DNA of 64,000 nucleotides from Rhizomys pruinosus (lineage: Eukaryota; Chordata; Mammalia; Rodentia; Spalacidae), in contig VZQC01010577.1 of the NCBI GenBank assembly GCA_009823505.1, positions 338,192 to 402,191 of the forward strand. The letters are read 5' to 3'. The translations under genes were made by a program, and so were the position numbers. Below the pieces are notes generated by a model that worked only from the letters and a program-made list of their open reading frames with translations, had not been told where the DNA came from and ran no database searches. Below are positions 12,860 to 25,015 of the stretch, in pieces. Position 1 is the first letter of the stretch. Each line of letters begins with the position of its first letter.

Positions 12860-13026
12860 TTTTTAATATATTTTTTGACTTTTACGAGACAGGGTCTCCC
12901 TGTAGCCCCAGCTGGGCTGGAACTCTCTATGTAGACTAGGTTGGTCTTGAACTCACAGAGACAGAGATCCACTTGCCTCTGCTTCCTGAGTGCTGGGATT
13001 AAAGGTGTGTGCTACCATGCCTGGCA
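12860..13026 (-). mobile_element. B1 SINE, diverged
   Basis: Antisense B1 body from gagacagggtctccctgtag to ccatgcctggc, with a small internal duplication (cagagacagagat). Older than the B1 at 49.4 kb. Confidence 0.88.
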
Positions 13027-13475
13027 ATTTTTTAAAATATTCTTGACAGGAAGCTATCATATAAGCAGTGTATTTGAGCCATAGATCCATATGAAATTGA
13101 GGAATACTTCATAGAAGAATACTAACTTTCAATGTCTGATTCTGAGAAATACTGATTAATGCTTTTCCACTACATTAAACAGGTATCTGTATTTGTATAA
13201 GGAAATATTAAAATATGATTCTGTGATTTTTCTATCAGGCTCCAGCTTTCTTAGCCATTTATCATTTCGGTATTTTAATTCTGTTTCCAACCCTTCGATT
13301 TATATAGTGAGAACATGCAGCATTTAAACCACACTGCCATTATGTATTAATAAAGAGCAGCTTGGCTGTTAGCATCCATTTTTAAGGCCAAGAGTGGACG
13401 AGAGCTGCTGAGAACCTGCTTCTTCAGAATTCTTTTGGAACTGTGCTCTCAAGCAAGGGCTGCACTCATTTTTTT

Positions 13476-13713
13476 TTTAAATTTTATTTATTTCTGTATG
13501 TGTATGAATGTACTGTCTGCATGCAAGTCTGTGCACCCGTGTCATGCAATGCCACGGAGGTCAGAAGAGGGTCTCGGATTCCCCTGGAACTGGAGTTCTC
13601 CTGGAATTGGAGTTTCAGACGGTTCTCGTCCGCCATGTGGGTGCTGGGGATCGAACCCGGGTCCTCTGTAAGAGCGGTCGGCGCTCTTAACCGCTAGGCC
13701 ATCTCTCCAGCCC
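13476..13713 (-). mobile_element. tRNA-derived B2/B3-type SINE, young
   Basis: Minus-strand copy with the tRNA-like head (box A and box B, ggttcgatcc) at the right and an A/T tail at the left. The target-site duplication ctgcactcattttttt occurs at 13460-13475 and 13714-13729. Near-identical to copies at 54.7, 60.4 and 63.8 kb, so recently active. Confidence 0.95.
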
Positions 13714-13729
13714 CTGCACTCATTTTTTT

Positions 13730-14509
13730 ATCAAAACAGTACATTCAGAATAAAATCAGGAAGTATATTATCAGAGAAGAATTTTGCTCTTTGATCCCTA
13801 GACCTAGAACACCGCACAAATAACTATAATTTTTCTCTAAGCAGTTTCCAGTGCTGTGAGTAAAGCATGCATACAGATGTTCATGTATTATTTTGGGCTG
13901 AAGGCAAGGAAGGGTCATGAGAGATTAAGGTCATAAACCCAGGTTACAAGAGTAGCAGCTGGGTCAGTGATATTGTTTAAATTACACTGCAAGGTTAGAT
14001 AAAAGTCATTGGTCCAGAGTAAGTTCATATTATTAAAGCTATTACTATAAGAGCAGGTGTAATATTCTTCTTGCAAGTCTAGTAATTATTTCTGTAAATC
14101 CTTCAGAGGGCATAGATGAAACTACCCAACTTATGTTTTGTGACATATTTATAAAGCCCGTTTGTTCTACATTGACCATTCATTCAATATTTTTTAATTC
14201 TCCATTTTTATTTAATTGCCATGACAATTTAGTTTTAACATTAAATCACTGAACAATTTAAAATTAAATCACTGAACAGTTTATATTCCTATTGTATGTA
14301 TGCATTACATCTCTAACTTTACTACTTTCCCAAATACAGTCAATATTTCAATATTATTTCCTGGTTTCTTTATTTGTGGCCCATGATGGCACCACCCTAA
14401 TCATATCAGAAATTTTATATATTTGGACCAGTCCTCTCCTGGACTTTGATCTCTAGTTTATCAATACTTCTGTCTCTTTATTTTTAATTTTTATTTTGTT
14501 GTTAGTATT
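13730..14509. other. Intergenic DNA, nothing recognised
   Basis: AT-rich; no gene or clear repeat seen. A short local duplication (taaatcactgaaca) occurs near 14244-14278. Confidence 0.5.
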
Positions 14510-14628
14510 TTTTTGAAATTTTGTGAATTTCATACAATATATTTTGAACATATTTAGATCTCCTTCCTCTATTCTATTGACATGCCTTTTATAGACATCC
14601 CACACTGGATTTCATATATCTATATCTA

Positions 14629-14679
<51 letters not shown>

Positions 14680-14820
14680 AAACTGTTGAGTCAAATTTCT
14701 GTCCCCAAATGTCCTTTGGTGTGGGTCCATCTACTGGAGTCTGGTTACCTACCTAGCATCACACCCTTAAAAAATCCAACTCTCCCTCTCCTGGTAATTA
14801 ATTAATAGTTGCCAATATCA
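14510..14820 (-). mobile_element. Old antisense L1 3'UTR fragment with (TATC)n
   Basis: Resembles 29040-29330 and 45300-45600: an AT-rich start, then tccttcctct, then gggtccatctactggag. A (TATC)n microsatellite lies at about 14620-14680. Confidence 0.5.
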
Positions 14821-15060
14821 TCTAAAATCCCCTCTCTAGTCACTCCTGTGGAGTTGCTTCCACTTTCTAAGGAGTGCATGTTGCAGAACCAAAAACAAAC
14901 AAGCAAGCAATCAAACAACAGTAGCAAAATCCCCAAAGTAAACAAACAAATGGCTCTAGGCATGTTTTGTCAGAGGATATTTAAAACCAAGTATCATTTC
15001 TGAATGAATTTGATTAATCTTATAGTCACACCAAATCATTCTATATACTTTAAAAGTATA

Positions 15061-15192
15061 TTATTTTTAATTAATTTTTTATTATTTCTGTATGTGTATG
15101 AATGTACTGTCTGCATGCAAGTTTGTGCACCCATGTCGTGCAATGCCGTGGAGGTCAGAAGAGGGTGTCGGATTCCCCTGGAACTGGAGTTC
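15061..15192 (-). mobile_element. B2/B3-type SINE cut at an N
   Basis: The 3' half of a young SINE on the minus strand, collinear with the copy at 13476-13713 up to the single N at 15193. The tRNA-like head that should follow is missing. Confidence 0.9.
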
Positions 15193-15193
15193 N
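15193..15193. other. Single ambiguous base N, likely assembly join
   Basis: The only N in the window. A SINE stops at it and a B1 fragment begins after it, as expected if two contigs were joined with a nominal gap. Confidence 0.8.
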
Positions 15194-15312
15194 GAGCAGC
15201 CTGCATCTTTAGCACTCAGAGAGAGGAAGCAGACATTGCTGGGAGTACAGGGACAGCTGGGGTTACATAGTGAGTTCCAGGCCCAAGTAGGCTGCATAAT
15301 GAGACCCTGTTA
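15194..15312 (+). mobile_element. B1 SINE, 5'-truncated
   Basis: Begins within the B1 body (tttagcactcagagagaggaa) and runs through ggacagctggggttac to gagaccctgttaaataaaa. Its 5' end is lost at the N. Confidence 0.8.
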
Positions 15313-17965
15313 AATAAAATTTTGCTGTATTTTATTAATATTGAAGAGGTTTCATTTGGAACAGAATTCTTCTATGACCATTTTACATTTCTGCACAGCT
15401 CAGTTCTTCTGAAAGAAGAATGGCTGTTACACTGAAAAATATTTGTATAGAGAAACATACCAGCTAGTGTACCTTAGGGAGGTGTCCTTTTCTGGAGGTG
15501 GTGCACCATGCTAAAGAGACTGACTTGTCCTTCATTTCTAGGCAAGTATTTGCATTTCAAAGTAGAATTAAGCTTATCTCCAGAAAAGAGTAGATGGACA
15601 GGGTACCAAAATACTGACTAAGATCAGAGTGTCCTGATTTGGGGGTTTCTTTCCAGAAATGCACCATACTCCAAGTACAGGTACAACCTGGGTTTCCCTT
15701 GGGATGCTTTTGTTGCCTGACTATTCCTAGTTCTTGTATCAATTTACATCATCTTGGCCTTCTGGAAACAGCGTACAGGCAACAAATGCTATCCTATAAA
15801 AATTCCCATTGAGTACTCCATATCATGAATGGACTATTGAGATCAGGAGGAGGAAGTGGATAATAAAAGGCTTAGGTGTGTGTGGTTGTTCTTTTATTTT
15901 CTCATGTGCAAAGTTATAATTCTGCTTTCATTTTATATAGTGGTGCAGGTAGAGAAACAGCCTTGTCTGAACACCACCATAATCTTTTTTTTCTAATTAA
16001 GATGTTTGGTTTCAAACCTAAAATGATTTCTAAATATGAACGTTGACTCTTCGTGTCTCTTCTCTTTTATTCTTATTTTTTGAGACCGAGGGATGTTATG
16101 GATAAAATATGGATAATTAATTCTGGTCTTCATTGGAATTTTTCCAATTATACTTTTTAAAGGATACAGCTGGAGGATTGTAACAGTAATAAAAGTGATT
16201 TGCATAAGATAGTTCTAACTCTGATGTTAATTTCCTAATCATTAGGAGAACAGGATGGGAAGGAGGAATATTAGATTCCAAGGGCACAGCATCTGTGAGA
16301 ATTTCTTCTAAGGCCTTTCCTGTCCTACCTTTCTCTGTTATACAAGGTACCTAAAGAAATGGTACATCTGCTAAAACATTAACATCCAGAGTATATAAAC
16401 TCAAAAAACAGAGGAAGAAAACAAATGACCCACTCACAAGATGGAGTCAAGAGCTGACAGACTTGACAAATGAAGAAGTAAAGATGGCAGAGAAACATCT
16501 TAAAAAGTGTTCAACGTCGCTAATAATTAAGGACATACAAATTAAAACCACCTTAAGATTTCATCTTATTCCACTAATATGAGCTATTATCAAGAAAACA
16601 AAGGATAGCAAATGCTGAAGAGGTTGTGGGGAGAAAGGAACACTGATCCACTGCTGGCGGGAATGAAAACTCGTGTACAACCACTATGGAAAGCAGTGTG
16701 GAGAATGCTTAAAAGACACAAAATGAGCCTACCACCTGACCCAGTCAAACCACTCCCGGGTATATACCCACAAGACTCATTGTATTGCAGAGATACATGC
16801 ACATCTATGTGTACTGAAGCTTTCTTTACAACAGCGAAGAGCTGGAAGCAACCCAAATGTCCCTCAACCAACTAGTGGTTAAAGAAAATGTGGTACATCT
16901 ACACAATGGATTTCTATGAAGTGGTGAAGAAAGATGACATCGTGAACTTTGCAGGCAAATTAATGGAACTAGAAGCCATTATGCTAAGTGAAATAGCACA
17001 GTCCCAGAAAAACAAACGACGAAGGGTATCCCTCATATGTGGGTGCTACCTCAACGGGCTTTAGAATTAACCTACTACTTATTTTCAGACTTTGTAATTT
17101 TGGTATATGGATGGAGGGTGTGTATGCATATTTTAGAGTAATATAAAATTAAAGGGAAAAACATAAATTCCTATACATGTTTTGGAACTAACATACAGTT
17201 TATTTTTAGAAGTCATAATTCTGGTATATTTGTGATGTACATATAGGCATATTTTGGAGCAATACAAATTGGAGGGAACAAGAACAACAAATGGACTGGG
17301 TCAAAGAACTGACCAAAACAGTAAACTTCTGCCTCAAACAATAAACCTCTGCATAGAAAAACTTGAAAAAGACCAAGAAAAAGATGCAAGACATGTGTAG
17401 CAGAATGCATGAACTCAGGTGGTGGGGGGCATGGAAAGGGGAATGAGTCTAAATTGGACAGAGAAATGATATATGAAATGCACAAAGCTTCAATAAAAAT
17501 ATTTTAAAAAGGAATGGTATACCACAACTTCCTCCGTAACAATAACAAAGATAGGTGGAGAAAAATAACTATTCTTATTCTCAAGGCAACTTCAGTAAAG
17601 ACTAAACTGTCTTCCCTCTTTATAGTATAATTGATGGAGGTACTTATATAATGTTGATAATTTTCTTCTTTTTCCTGTAAGTTTGTGTTTTTTATTACTC
17701 ATATTTCCAAGAGGCTTGATGGTTGTTTGCGTTTGTGAAGGAGGAAGCTTCCAGCACTTCCTTGGGGAAAACATGACATCTTTTAGCAAAAAAAGAAAGA
17801 AAGAAAGAAAATCCTTCAACTCAGGTGATAGGTGTACATATATATGTATATATTTGTATATGTGCATCTTGAAGCAATACAAGTTGGAGAAAAAATGGAA
17901 TTGCCATGTTAAAGTAAAAAACATGTTCAAAAGTAATACCAGATATTCAGATGCCTCAGAATATA
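15313..17965. repeat. Duplicated flank F, copy A
   Basis: Non-coding sequence downstream of the type X pseudogene. It aligns with 29790-31440 (copy B) and 37775-39160 (copy C): shared landmarks include atttcaaagtagaattaa, ctttaaaggatacagctgg and tctcaaggcaacttcagta. It is interrupted here by an L1 (16366-17510). The part 17690-17930 resembles 20310-20510 and may be L1 3'UTR. No gene seen. Confidence 0.8.
16366..17510 (+). mobile_element. L1, 5'-truncated
   Basis: Carries the ORF2 3' end (around gaggttgtggggagaaagga and caacccaaatgtccctcaac) and a 3'UTR ending cacaaagcttcaataaaaat. The target-site duplication is gaaatggtac (16356-16365) and ggaatggtat (17511-17520). Copies B and C of the flank lack the insertion, so it came after the duplication or is unique to copy A. 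Confidence 0.93.
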
Positions 17966-18035
17966 ATACTAGGCTGATAGGGTGCCTGATTAGAATGTGA
18001 GAGATCCTGGGTTTAACTCCCAGCACTGAGAAAAA
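17966..18035 (+). mobile_element. ID-like tRNA-derived SINE fossil
   Basis: Reads gcctgattagaatgtgagag, then atcctgggtttaactcccag and an A-rich tail. The same fossil lies at the matching place at 37355-37425 and, decayed, at 39575-39620. It therefore predates the tandem duplications. Confidence 0.6.
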
Positions 18036-18044
18036 ACAAACTCC

Positions 18045-18045
18045 T

Positions 18046-18094
<49 letters not shown>

Positions 18095-18115
18095 TTTTTT
18101 AATTTATTTTTTCAC
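18045..18115. repeat. (TTTA)n microsatellite
   Basis: Near-perfect tetranucleotide run next to the ID-like fossil, probably grown from its tail. Confidence 0.95.
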
Positions 18116-18169
18116 TTTTTTTCTTTTTTTTCCTTTATTTAAAAATTTGTTATCTTTCCTGTTTTTGCA

Positions 18170-19311
18170 GATCCTCAGGATGGCAGCCAGGATATATGTG
18201 TAGGAAAAGATGACGACAGACACAGAGAATGACAAGTTAAACCCGACAAAGACTGTCAGCAGCATGACATTGACAGGGTGAGAATTAGTGGGACATCACA
18301 GAAGAAGTGATCGATTTCATTGGTGTGTTAGTCAGGGTTCTCTAAAGAAACAGAAGCAACAGGACGAATATATAGCTATATACAATTTATTGATTTGCTC
18401 ACGTGACAGAGTTCAAGGAGTCCAACAGTAGCTGCTCTTCACTGGAGAGGCTGAGAATCCAGGGAACTGCTCAGTCTTCAAGGCTGGATGTCTCAGTAGT
18501 CCCAATCTGGTGCTGAAGGCCTTATGGATTCCAGGAGATCTGTCTGTCTCATTACATTCTGGGTTCCATAGGGTTGATCACAGCAGAAAGACAAACTCAC
18601 CAGTGAGAGAGAGGCAAGCCGCAGGAAAAAAGGGACCAGATCCCTCTGCCATGGCCTTTAATACTGTCTGCCAGCAGAAGGTAACGCCCACATTTGGGGT
18701 GGGCCATCCGGGTTGAGGTAGTCCAATCCAAATATCCTTTTTCTCTTATTTGTTCCTTAGTCCAGTCACATTGACACCCAGGATTAACCATCACAATTGG
18801 ATTTGCAAAAACTTGATAAGAAAGTAAAACTTGTATTTACTGATGCATTTAGGAAACCCATAGTATAGGAACCAACCAGGAGGAGAATGCAGAATCTCTG
18901 GGACATGATGACAGGATAGCGCAGTGGGTTACAGATGGCCATGTAGCAGTCCACAGCCATAGCAGCCAGGATGAAGCAGTCACTGGTGACAAAGGTACCA
19001 TAAACTAGCATTTGGACTATACATCCTGTGAAGGATATGATTGGCTTTGTGCTCAGAAAACTCTGCAGTGTCTTGGGCGTGATGGCAGAGGAATAACAGA
19101 GATCAACCAAAGCCAAATGCTGGAGGAAAAAGTACATGGGTGTGTGCAGGGACGAGTGGAGCTTGATGAGCAGGATCATGCCAATGTTCCCTGCTACGGT
19201 GGCTGTGTAAATCATGAGAAACACCACGAAGAGGATGTGCCAGAACTCATGTTGGCCAGCGAATCCCAGGAGAATAAATTCAGTCACTTTAGTGCCATTT
19301 TTGTGTCCCGT
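18170..19311 (-). pseudogene. Olfactory receptor pseudogene, OR5AK-like, type X
   Basis: A dead paralogue of the intact receptor at 39801-40730, with very high identity over the first 170 residues. Four lesions are visible. The start codon is ACG (19309-19311) where the intact gene has ATG. The conserved DRY after TM3 is DCY ([10 protein letters not shown]). An LTR-like element of 472 bp splits the gene right after FCKSN in the second extracellular loop. The 3' third (TM6, TM7 and tail) is absent beyond about 18170. The 5' part still reads GN in TM1, [17 protein letters not shown] and [11 protein letters not shown], and an open frame runs from 19581 to the LTR. That frame includes non-OR sequence upstream of 19311, so it does not rescue the gene. 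Non-functional with high confidence. Confidence 0.95.
18324..18795 (-). mobile_element. Solo LTR-like insertion (ERVL/MaLR-type likely)
   Basis: The inserted block starts tgtgttagtcagggtt and ends aaccatcaca, so it has TG...CA ends on either strand. It is flanked by a perfect 5-bp duplication attgg (18319-18323 and 18796-18800). The intact paralogue (40200-40235) gives the empty site. Ends and 5-bp duplication fit a class III LTR, and no internal viral genes are present. The family is not certain; a DNA element is the alternative. Confidence 0.75.
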
Positions 19312-19439
19312 GATTAATAAAAATGGAAATCTCAGCTGAAAATTGACAAAGAAACAATACAAGAAGAGCATTGTAACTTTTAAATTTACCCTGGATTTAG
19401 AAATATAACATCTGCTTTCATAATGTGTTTCAAAAATAT

Positions 19440-19840
19440 CTTGTTTTTGTGTATATGTATATGTGTGTACATGCATGTGTGTGTACACTTGTGGTGGCGG
19501 TATGTGTGTGTGTTTGGGTTTATGTGTGTGCATGTGTGTATGGATGCCAGAGATCAACCTTGGGTGTCTGTCATTCCGCACATACCATTAACTGGATTTC
19601 GGAACACTGTCTCTCACTTTTTAATGGAGCCTCACAGAATCTGCTAGGCAGAGTGGCCATCGAGTCCGGCTGAGCCCCGTGCTTCTGCCTCTACAATGCC
19701 AGGAACACAGGGGTGCATTGCCATTCCTGGCATTTTATCACTCTTGTGCTGGGGATCTAAACTCACTCAAGTCCTCATGTTTGCGCTGCTAGCTCTTTGC
19801 TGAGTGGGCTATTTCCCCAGAGCCCCAAAGAACATTTTCT
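19440..19840 (-). mobile_element. Old tRNA-derived SINE (B4-like) with (TG)n
   Basis: A TG-rich stretch (19446-19545) leads into a decayed antisense SINE ending with gctagctctttgctgagtgg and ccccagagcccc, the antisense of a tRNA-like head. Compare 28535-28890. Confidence 0.5.
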
Positions 19841-20089
19841 CAGACATATTTGACCCATGTTTTCAAGGTTGAAACTTAGTATCCTATCCAGACAATTTCA
19901 CCTGTATTCTGAGGAAACTGGCACAGAACAGAACCTGTGTTCTCAGCTAATTCTCACTTCGGGAATAGGTCAATAATGAAAGATGGGAGTGAAAATGTCA
20001 ACCTACCAATATAGTTGTATATAATCTTGCTATAGCTTATTTTCACAGCCTCATTCGGCTCCTCTCCCTCCTTACAAATTCTGTTTTAA
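19841..20089. other. Upstream flank of type X pseudogene
   Basis: No gene or clear repeat; part of the X-upstream flank. Confidence 0.5.
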
Positions 20090-20690
20090 CCATCATGGAC
20101 TCAGGTCCATGTACAGTCTTTACTAAAGCACCTATGGAAACTGATTATCTACATTGGATGTCGGCCTTGTCAGAATATAGACTACCATTGTTGGACTACC
20201 TGGGCTGTATCATGGAGGCCAGTGCAGGGGGATCAAGACAGGATGCGTGCTTACTGGACTTCATTTGGGGGACCTTAGGAGGGAAAGACCCCAATGTGGA
20301 GCAAAAGTGCAGGATTTATTGTTGTTTGGGATTGCCAAGGAGGAACCTTCGAGTACTTCCTTAAGGAAAACATGACATCTTTTAGGAAAAAGTCCTCCAA
20401 TTCAAGTGATATTTGAATGTATGTATGTATGTATGTATGTATATATTTATGTGTATATATAACTTGTATATATGAATATATACTGTAGTAATACAAGTTG
20501 AAGAGAACAACAACAAAAGAATTAAAAAAAAACCTCTGGAAAGACTTAGAAAAAGATGCAGGACATGTATGGCAGAGTGCAGGGACTCAGGTGGGGTGGG
20601 AGGCATGGAAAGGGAGTGATTCTAGATTCAATTAAGAAATGATGTCTGACCTATGGAAAAAGTTTAATAACAATAAAAAAAGAAATAGAA
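20090..20690 (+). mobile_element. L1 3'UTR fragment
   Basis: Its 3' end reads gatgcaggacatgtatggca, then a G-rich tract and an A-rich tail, as in the L1 ends at 11690-11830 and 17390-17510. A (TATG)n run lies at 20415-20440. The 5' part resembles 17690-17930. Confidence 0.7.
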
Positions 20691-21999
20691 AATAGAAAAA
20701 ATTTATGCAAAGCAGTATGTCAGCCTTGTCAGAATTCTTTAATAGTTTTAAGTTAAAATCATGTCCTATTCTTACCTCATCACAGATTAGGTAGCGTCGA
20801 TGGCTGATGCTGGCTCCACACCACACTTCAGTAGCTGTGCCTAAGAAGCTGCTTTTCTCTCAGCATTCAACTGTAGCTAACGATGAGACAGCTTGTCTCT
20901 GTGGTGAATAACTTACCCTAAACATTTATGTGTCACATGTTCCTGGGAACAAAATTGTCAAGTCTGAAAGTGCATCACACATATTTAATTTTGCCAATAT
21001 TGCCAGGGCACATTCTCTAACATTTGTGTTCACCAGTAGCGATGTGTGTGCACGTTCCTGTATCCCCTCTCCCTCACAAAACTGACACTTTCGCATCTGA
21101 TTTGTCTAGGAAAAAAATGCCTAGTAGTATCTTATTTTTGATTTGTTTCACTGCAAAAATAATTTGATTATTGTCTAGTGTTCTTAGATTTTTGATGTTG
21201 AGACTTCTCAATTAATTGCTTGTTCGTGTTGCGTGGCAGCAGTTCCACTAAGTAGCATACCGGAATCAGTATAATCACTTTGAATTCATATAAAATGATA
21301 CCTTTTGGGTAAGAGTTTTCAAAATTTAAGGACAAAAGAAAATTCCCCTATGTCCACATTCAGATAGAGGCATTTACTTAGTAAAAAATTTCTCCATCTA
21401 TGATGAGATATCTCCTAATCAGATGATCGATAAAAAAGAATGGGTAATATCCTGAGGGTTTTGAGTGTGTTAACCCCCTACTGAATCAAGGTGATTTTGA
21501 AGGTTCATTTGAACTCAGAATGTTCAGGCACAAGGGATGGAATGATCTGGGCTTGCGTTCTTGCTCTACTGCTTCCTGGAGATAAAACACTTCACTCTCT
21601 GCAGCTCAGTTTCTTATTCTGTGAAAATGGGGATCACAGAACTACTTCTGACAATATGTTCACTGTAGCACAATTTATGGACATAACTGTTTGGAAACAT
21701 CATTAACTAAACCACGGTAGCTTCATCTTATAGATTGGTGCATACATAAGTTAAACACATGCACTCATGGAAAGATGCCCAAGACATACTGGATGATGAG
21801 GAAGTCTGTTGCAGTGTAATGTGGAGACTGTGGAACATTTCAAAATGTGTTTTCTGCTTTTTCATTCATTCCCTTTCTCATTTTCCTTATTTATTAATGG
21901 AAAATTTCAGAAAGGTAAAAATCAAATTTTTGATAATTATATTGAAAGAATTAAACATATTTGTCTTTGTGAGTTTTTTCTCTGCCTTTCTTAAATTTC
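20691..21999. repeat. Duplicated X-upstream flank U, copy A
   Basis: Aligns with copy C at 42945-43520 and 50400-50810. Landmarks are cagcttgtctctgtgg, gcctagtagtatctta and ggggatcacagaac. Copy C is split by later insertions. No gene recognised. Confidence 0.75.
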
Positions 22000-22195
<196 letters not shown>

Positions 22196-22295
22196 AAGTC
22201 CTGAGTGGTCTGGAACTCACTAGGCATACCAGTCTGACCTTCAGATTGTAAAAATCCTCCTGTCTCTGCCTTCCAAATATTGAGGTTACAAGAAC
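22196..22295 (-). mobile_element. B1 relic
   Basis: Decayed antisense B1 (ctggaactcactaggcatac, tcctcctgtctctgccttcc). A B1 relic at 51125-51245 occupies the matching site in copy C, so it predates the duplication. Confidence 0.7.
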
Positions 22296-22570
22296 TTTTT
22301 ACATTTTAAAATAGCTTTAATTGTTTTGAGAAAGAAGAAGAGACAACATCAAAGCCTGATTTCTAAGATGTGATGCTGAAACAAACTCACTTATGGGAAG
22401 CTCCCCCTCCCACAAGGCCAGTTCTGAAAGGGCTCTCTGCACTCAGTCATACACATGCAACTCATACACAAAGGGAGCTCAGAGTCACTTTGTCACTCAT
22501 TCAGTCCTTTGTTAATTCTCATAATGCATGGGCAACTCCGAGCCCAATTCAGTTTCCTGACTCCATTTTT

Positions 22571-22830
22571 TAAAATAAAATATTTTTATTGGTGTTTTGT
22601 GTGTTTCATCCATCATTTCTCATTCCAATTTAGACACACTCCCTTTTCCATGCCCTCCACCCCACCCTAGTTCATGCATTCGGCCATACAGGTATTTCAT
22701 CTTTTTATCAGTCTTTTTGAAGATTTTTATTTTCTCTTTGAAGAGGTTATTGTTTTGGGAGAGTTACACTGTTTCAGTGCAGTCTTTTTGTCGTTGTTGC
22801 TCCCTCCCATTTCGTATTGCTCCAATATAG

Positions 22831-22873
<43 letters not shown>

Positions 22874-23497
22874 ATAAATACCAAAGTTATGACCTTTGAA
22901 AATAAACTATGAAAAAAAAAGAAAATAAACTATGGAGAGATAGCCTAGTGGTTGGGAGCGCCGACCGCTCTTGCAGAGGACCCGGGTTCGATCCCCAGCG
23001 CCCACATGGCGACTGAGAGCCGTCTGAGACTCCAATTCCAGGAGAACTCCAGTTCCAGGGGAATCCGAGACCCTCTTCTGACCTCTGCGGCATTGCACGA
23101 CACAGGTGCACAAACCTGCATGCACACAGTACATTCATATACATACAGAAATAAATAAAATTAAAAAAAATTAAAAAAACTATGATAAAACAGAAAATAA
23201 ACTGCATGCTAATTCCAAAATATGTTTAGGAGTTCACATTTTTTCCTTTTAATTTTATTTTGCTCTAATATATGACTACATACCTTCCATACATATATCA
23301 CAATTACAAAGTCTGAAAATAAGTGGTCAGTTAATTCTAGAGCCCATTAAGGAATTCACATAATAACAACGTAGTTGCCTTCAGATAAAAAGAAATATAA
23401 CACTATCTTCTTTCAGCTTGCCTTTCAATTATGGATTTGGTGCTAACATCCACAAATGAGGGATGCCATTAGTTGTTTGTTTTTCTGGGACTGTGTT
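22571..23497 (-). mobile_element. L1 3' end, split by a SINE
   Basis: Antisense L1 3'UTR, with tail at the left (ttttattggtgttttgtgtg) and (AT)n at 22837-22870. The target-site duplication actccattttt occurs at 22560-22570 and 23498-23508; the uninterrupted site is seen near 51500. The SINE at 22935-23178 is nested in it. Confidence 0.9.
22935..23178 (+). mobile_element. B2/B3-type SINE, young
   Basis: Full copy with box B gggttcgatcc and a tail of AAATAAA units. The flanks aaataaactatg and aaaaaaactatg form the target-site duplication. Inserted into the L1 above. Confidence 0.92.
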
Positions 23498-23508
23498 ACT
23501 CCATTTTT

Positions 23509-23952
23509 ATAATGGCCTCATGGATGAAGTGACTCCTGGCGTTGGAGTGGAACATTCTGGAACTTAACCTGAGACTCTGCTGTACTGTTACCCGCTGTAA
23601 GGATGCACAGAAGACACTGGAAACATCTATGGTTCATTCACCTTGCACCACATTTGCCTCCAGAGCCTCTTCCAGCAGCTAGTGCTGGCTGATGTCCTGC
23701 AAAGGTCTCTCTGAGTGTTTTCTGCCCATAAAGGAGTTCATAGCAGAGGCATAAGGTATCCATGCTCCATTGAAAATCTGAGGTGTCAGGGGCTGAGATA
23801 GAATTGGGAAAAATGTTTATAAGTTATATTTTCCTCAATAACTTCAAAATTCCCAGAGGGGCTATTTTTTCCTTTATATTCATGAAGGATTTTTTTTTGC
23901 TTTTGTTGTTGTATTGCTCTGAAATTACTTTTTTCTTTTTATAATTCAGATT
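23509..23952. repeat. Duplicated flank U end, copy A
   Basis: Aligns with 51510-51980 in copy C and, more weakly, 63540-63780. Landmarks are ataatggcctcatggatgaa and catagcagaggcataaggta. No gene recognised. Confidence 0.75.
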
Positions 23953-23965
23953 GAGAATATTTTTC

Positions 23966-25002
23966 TTTTTTTAATTACTTCTTTATTTTTTTTTCATTTT
24001 TTAATAATAAGTACTATATGAGTACAAGCATCCTTCATGTAAAACCAATTTGCAAGCAGTTGTGCCCAAACCCACACAGCCTATGGGTCCCACCATCTAG
24101 CTGGGGGGGGGGCTTGTATGTTCAATCAAGTTGATCAGATGAGTGTCCAGACTATATTGCTGTAGTGTTGTCATTTACCCCATCACAGCCCTTACATTCT
24201 ATCATGCCCCCTCTTCTGCAGATTGTTCCCTAGGCTTAGAAAAGGGGCACAGATGGACGAGAAGCAAAATAGTCTACTTTCTCTGGAGCTGTTGTCTTGG
24301 ACTCTGGTCAATTCTGGCTGTTTCCTTTCATGGGCTGACAGTTTGTCCATGGATAACTTTTCAATCCTACTAATGAAACACAAGCAATTAGATATATAGG
24401 TATTTAAAGAGTACTAATTGTTATGGTAGGTTACTTTGGTATAGACACAGATGTTTGTATGGTATGTTAATCCATGAATTATGCTTTTTCTGTAAAATAT
24501 GACAGGGTCTTACTGTGGCTTATAGCATCTCCTAACCACTAGAGGAAGGTAAGCTTGTGGCATCAGCCATGAATTATGCCTCCAAGGAGAGAGCTAATAG
24601 CCAATTAGATTTGGGATATACAGACATATAGCTGCCACTGCTGCACAGTTTTTCCAGGCAGGTGAGGTGTAGCTGGTGCTGATGGAGGAGTCTTGCTTGA
24701 CTCAAGGAGACCTATATTTGCTTATTGGTTTAGTGGCCTTTGGTAACACTCTCTGGTATTCCAGAGACCAACTGTACACTTGCAAGTGTGGTCTCAATGC
24801 ATCTTTCCCATGCTTACATCAGGTCTTCGACAGAAGGGGCTTATCGCCTCTCTTCTTGCAGGTATCCCAGTTTACAGGCAAGAAGCCTTTCCCTTTCGGG
24901 GGCTTTGATCCCCTGGCCAACATTTCATTAGTAGAATAATCCATTGCTGATATCAGAGCTCTCCTGTATTAATATATTTTGCTTAAGTGCATAGCTTAAG
25001 GA
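23966..25002 (-). mobile_element. L1 3'UTR-only insertion with short 3' end
   Basis: Antisense element flanked by the 13-bp duplication gagaatatttttc (23953-23965 and 25003-25015). Its 3' end (left) is an A-tail preceded on the minus strand by aataaagaagtaatt, upstream of the usual L1 3' end. It spans the same 3'UTR as 10620-11650. Confidence 0.85.
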
Positions 25003-25015
25003 GAGAATATTTTTC

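Noticed and set aside
14618..14680. Tandem repeats as a CRISPR array
   Set aside because: The 4-bp units have no spacers and the genome is mammalian; it is a microsatellite.
18784..19581. 265-codon open frame with OR sequence, as a functional gene
   Set aside because: Upstream of 19311 it is not OR sequence, the OR start codon is ACG, DRY is DCY, and the frame ends in an LTR before TM5.
22935..23010. tRNA gene (box A and box B present)
   Set aside because: The tRNA-like head belongs to a SINE with body, A-rich tail and target-site duplication; no mature tRNA fold or anticodon arm is convincing.
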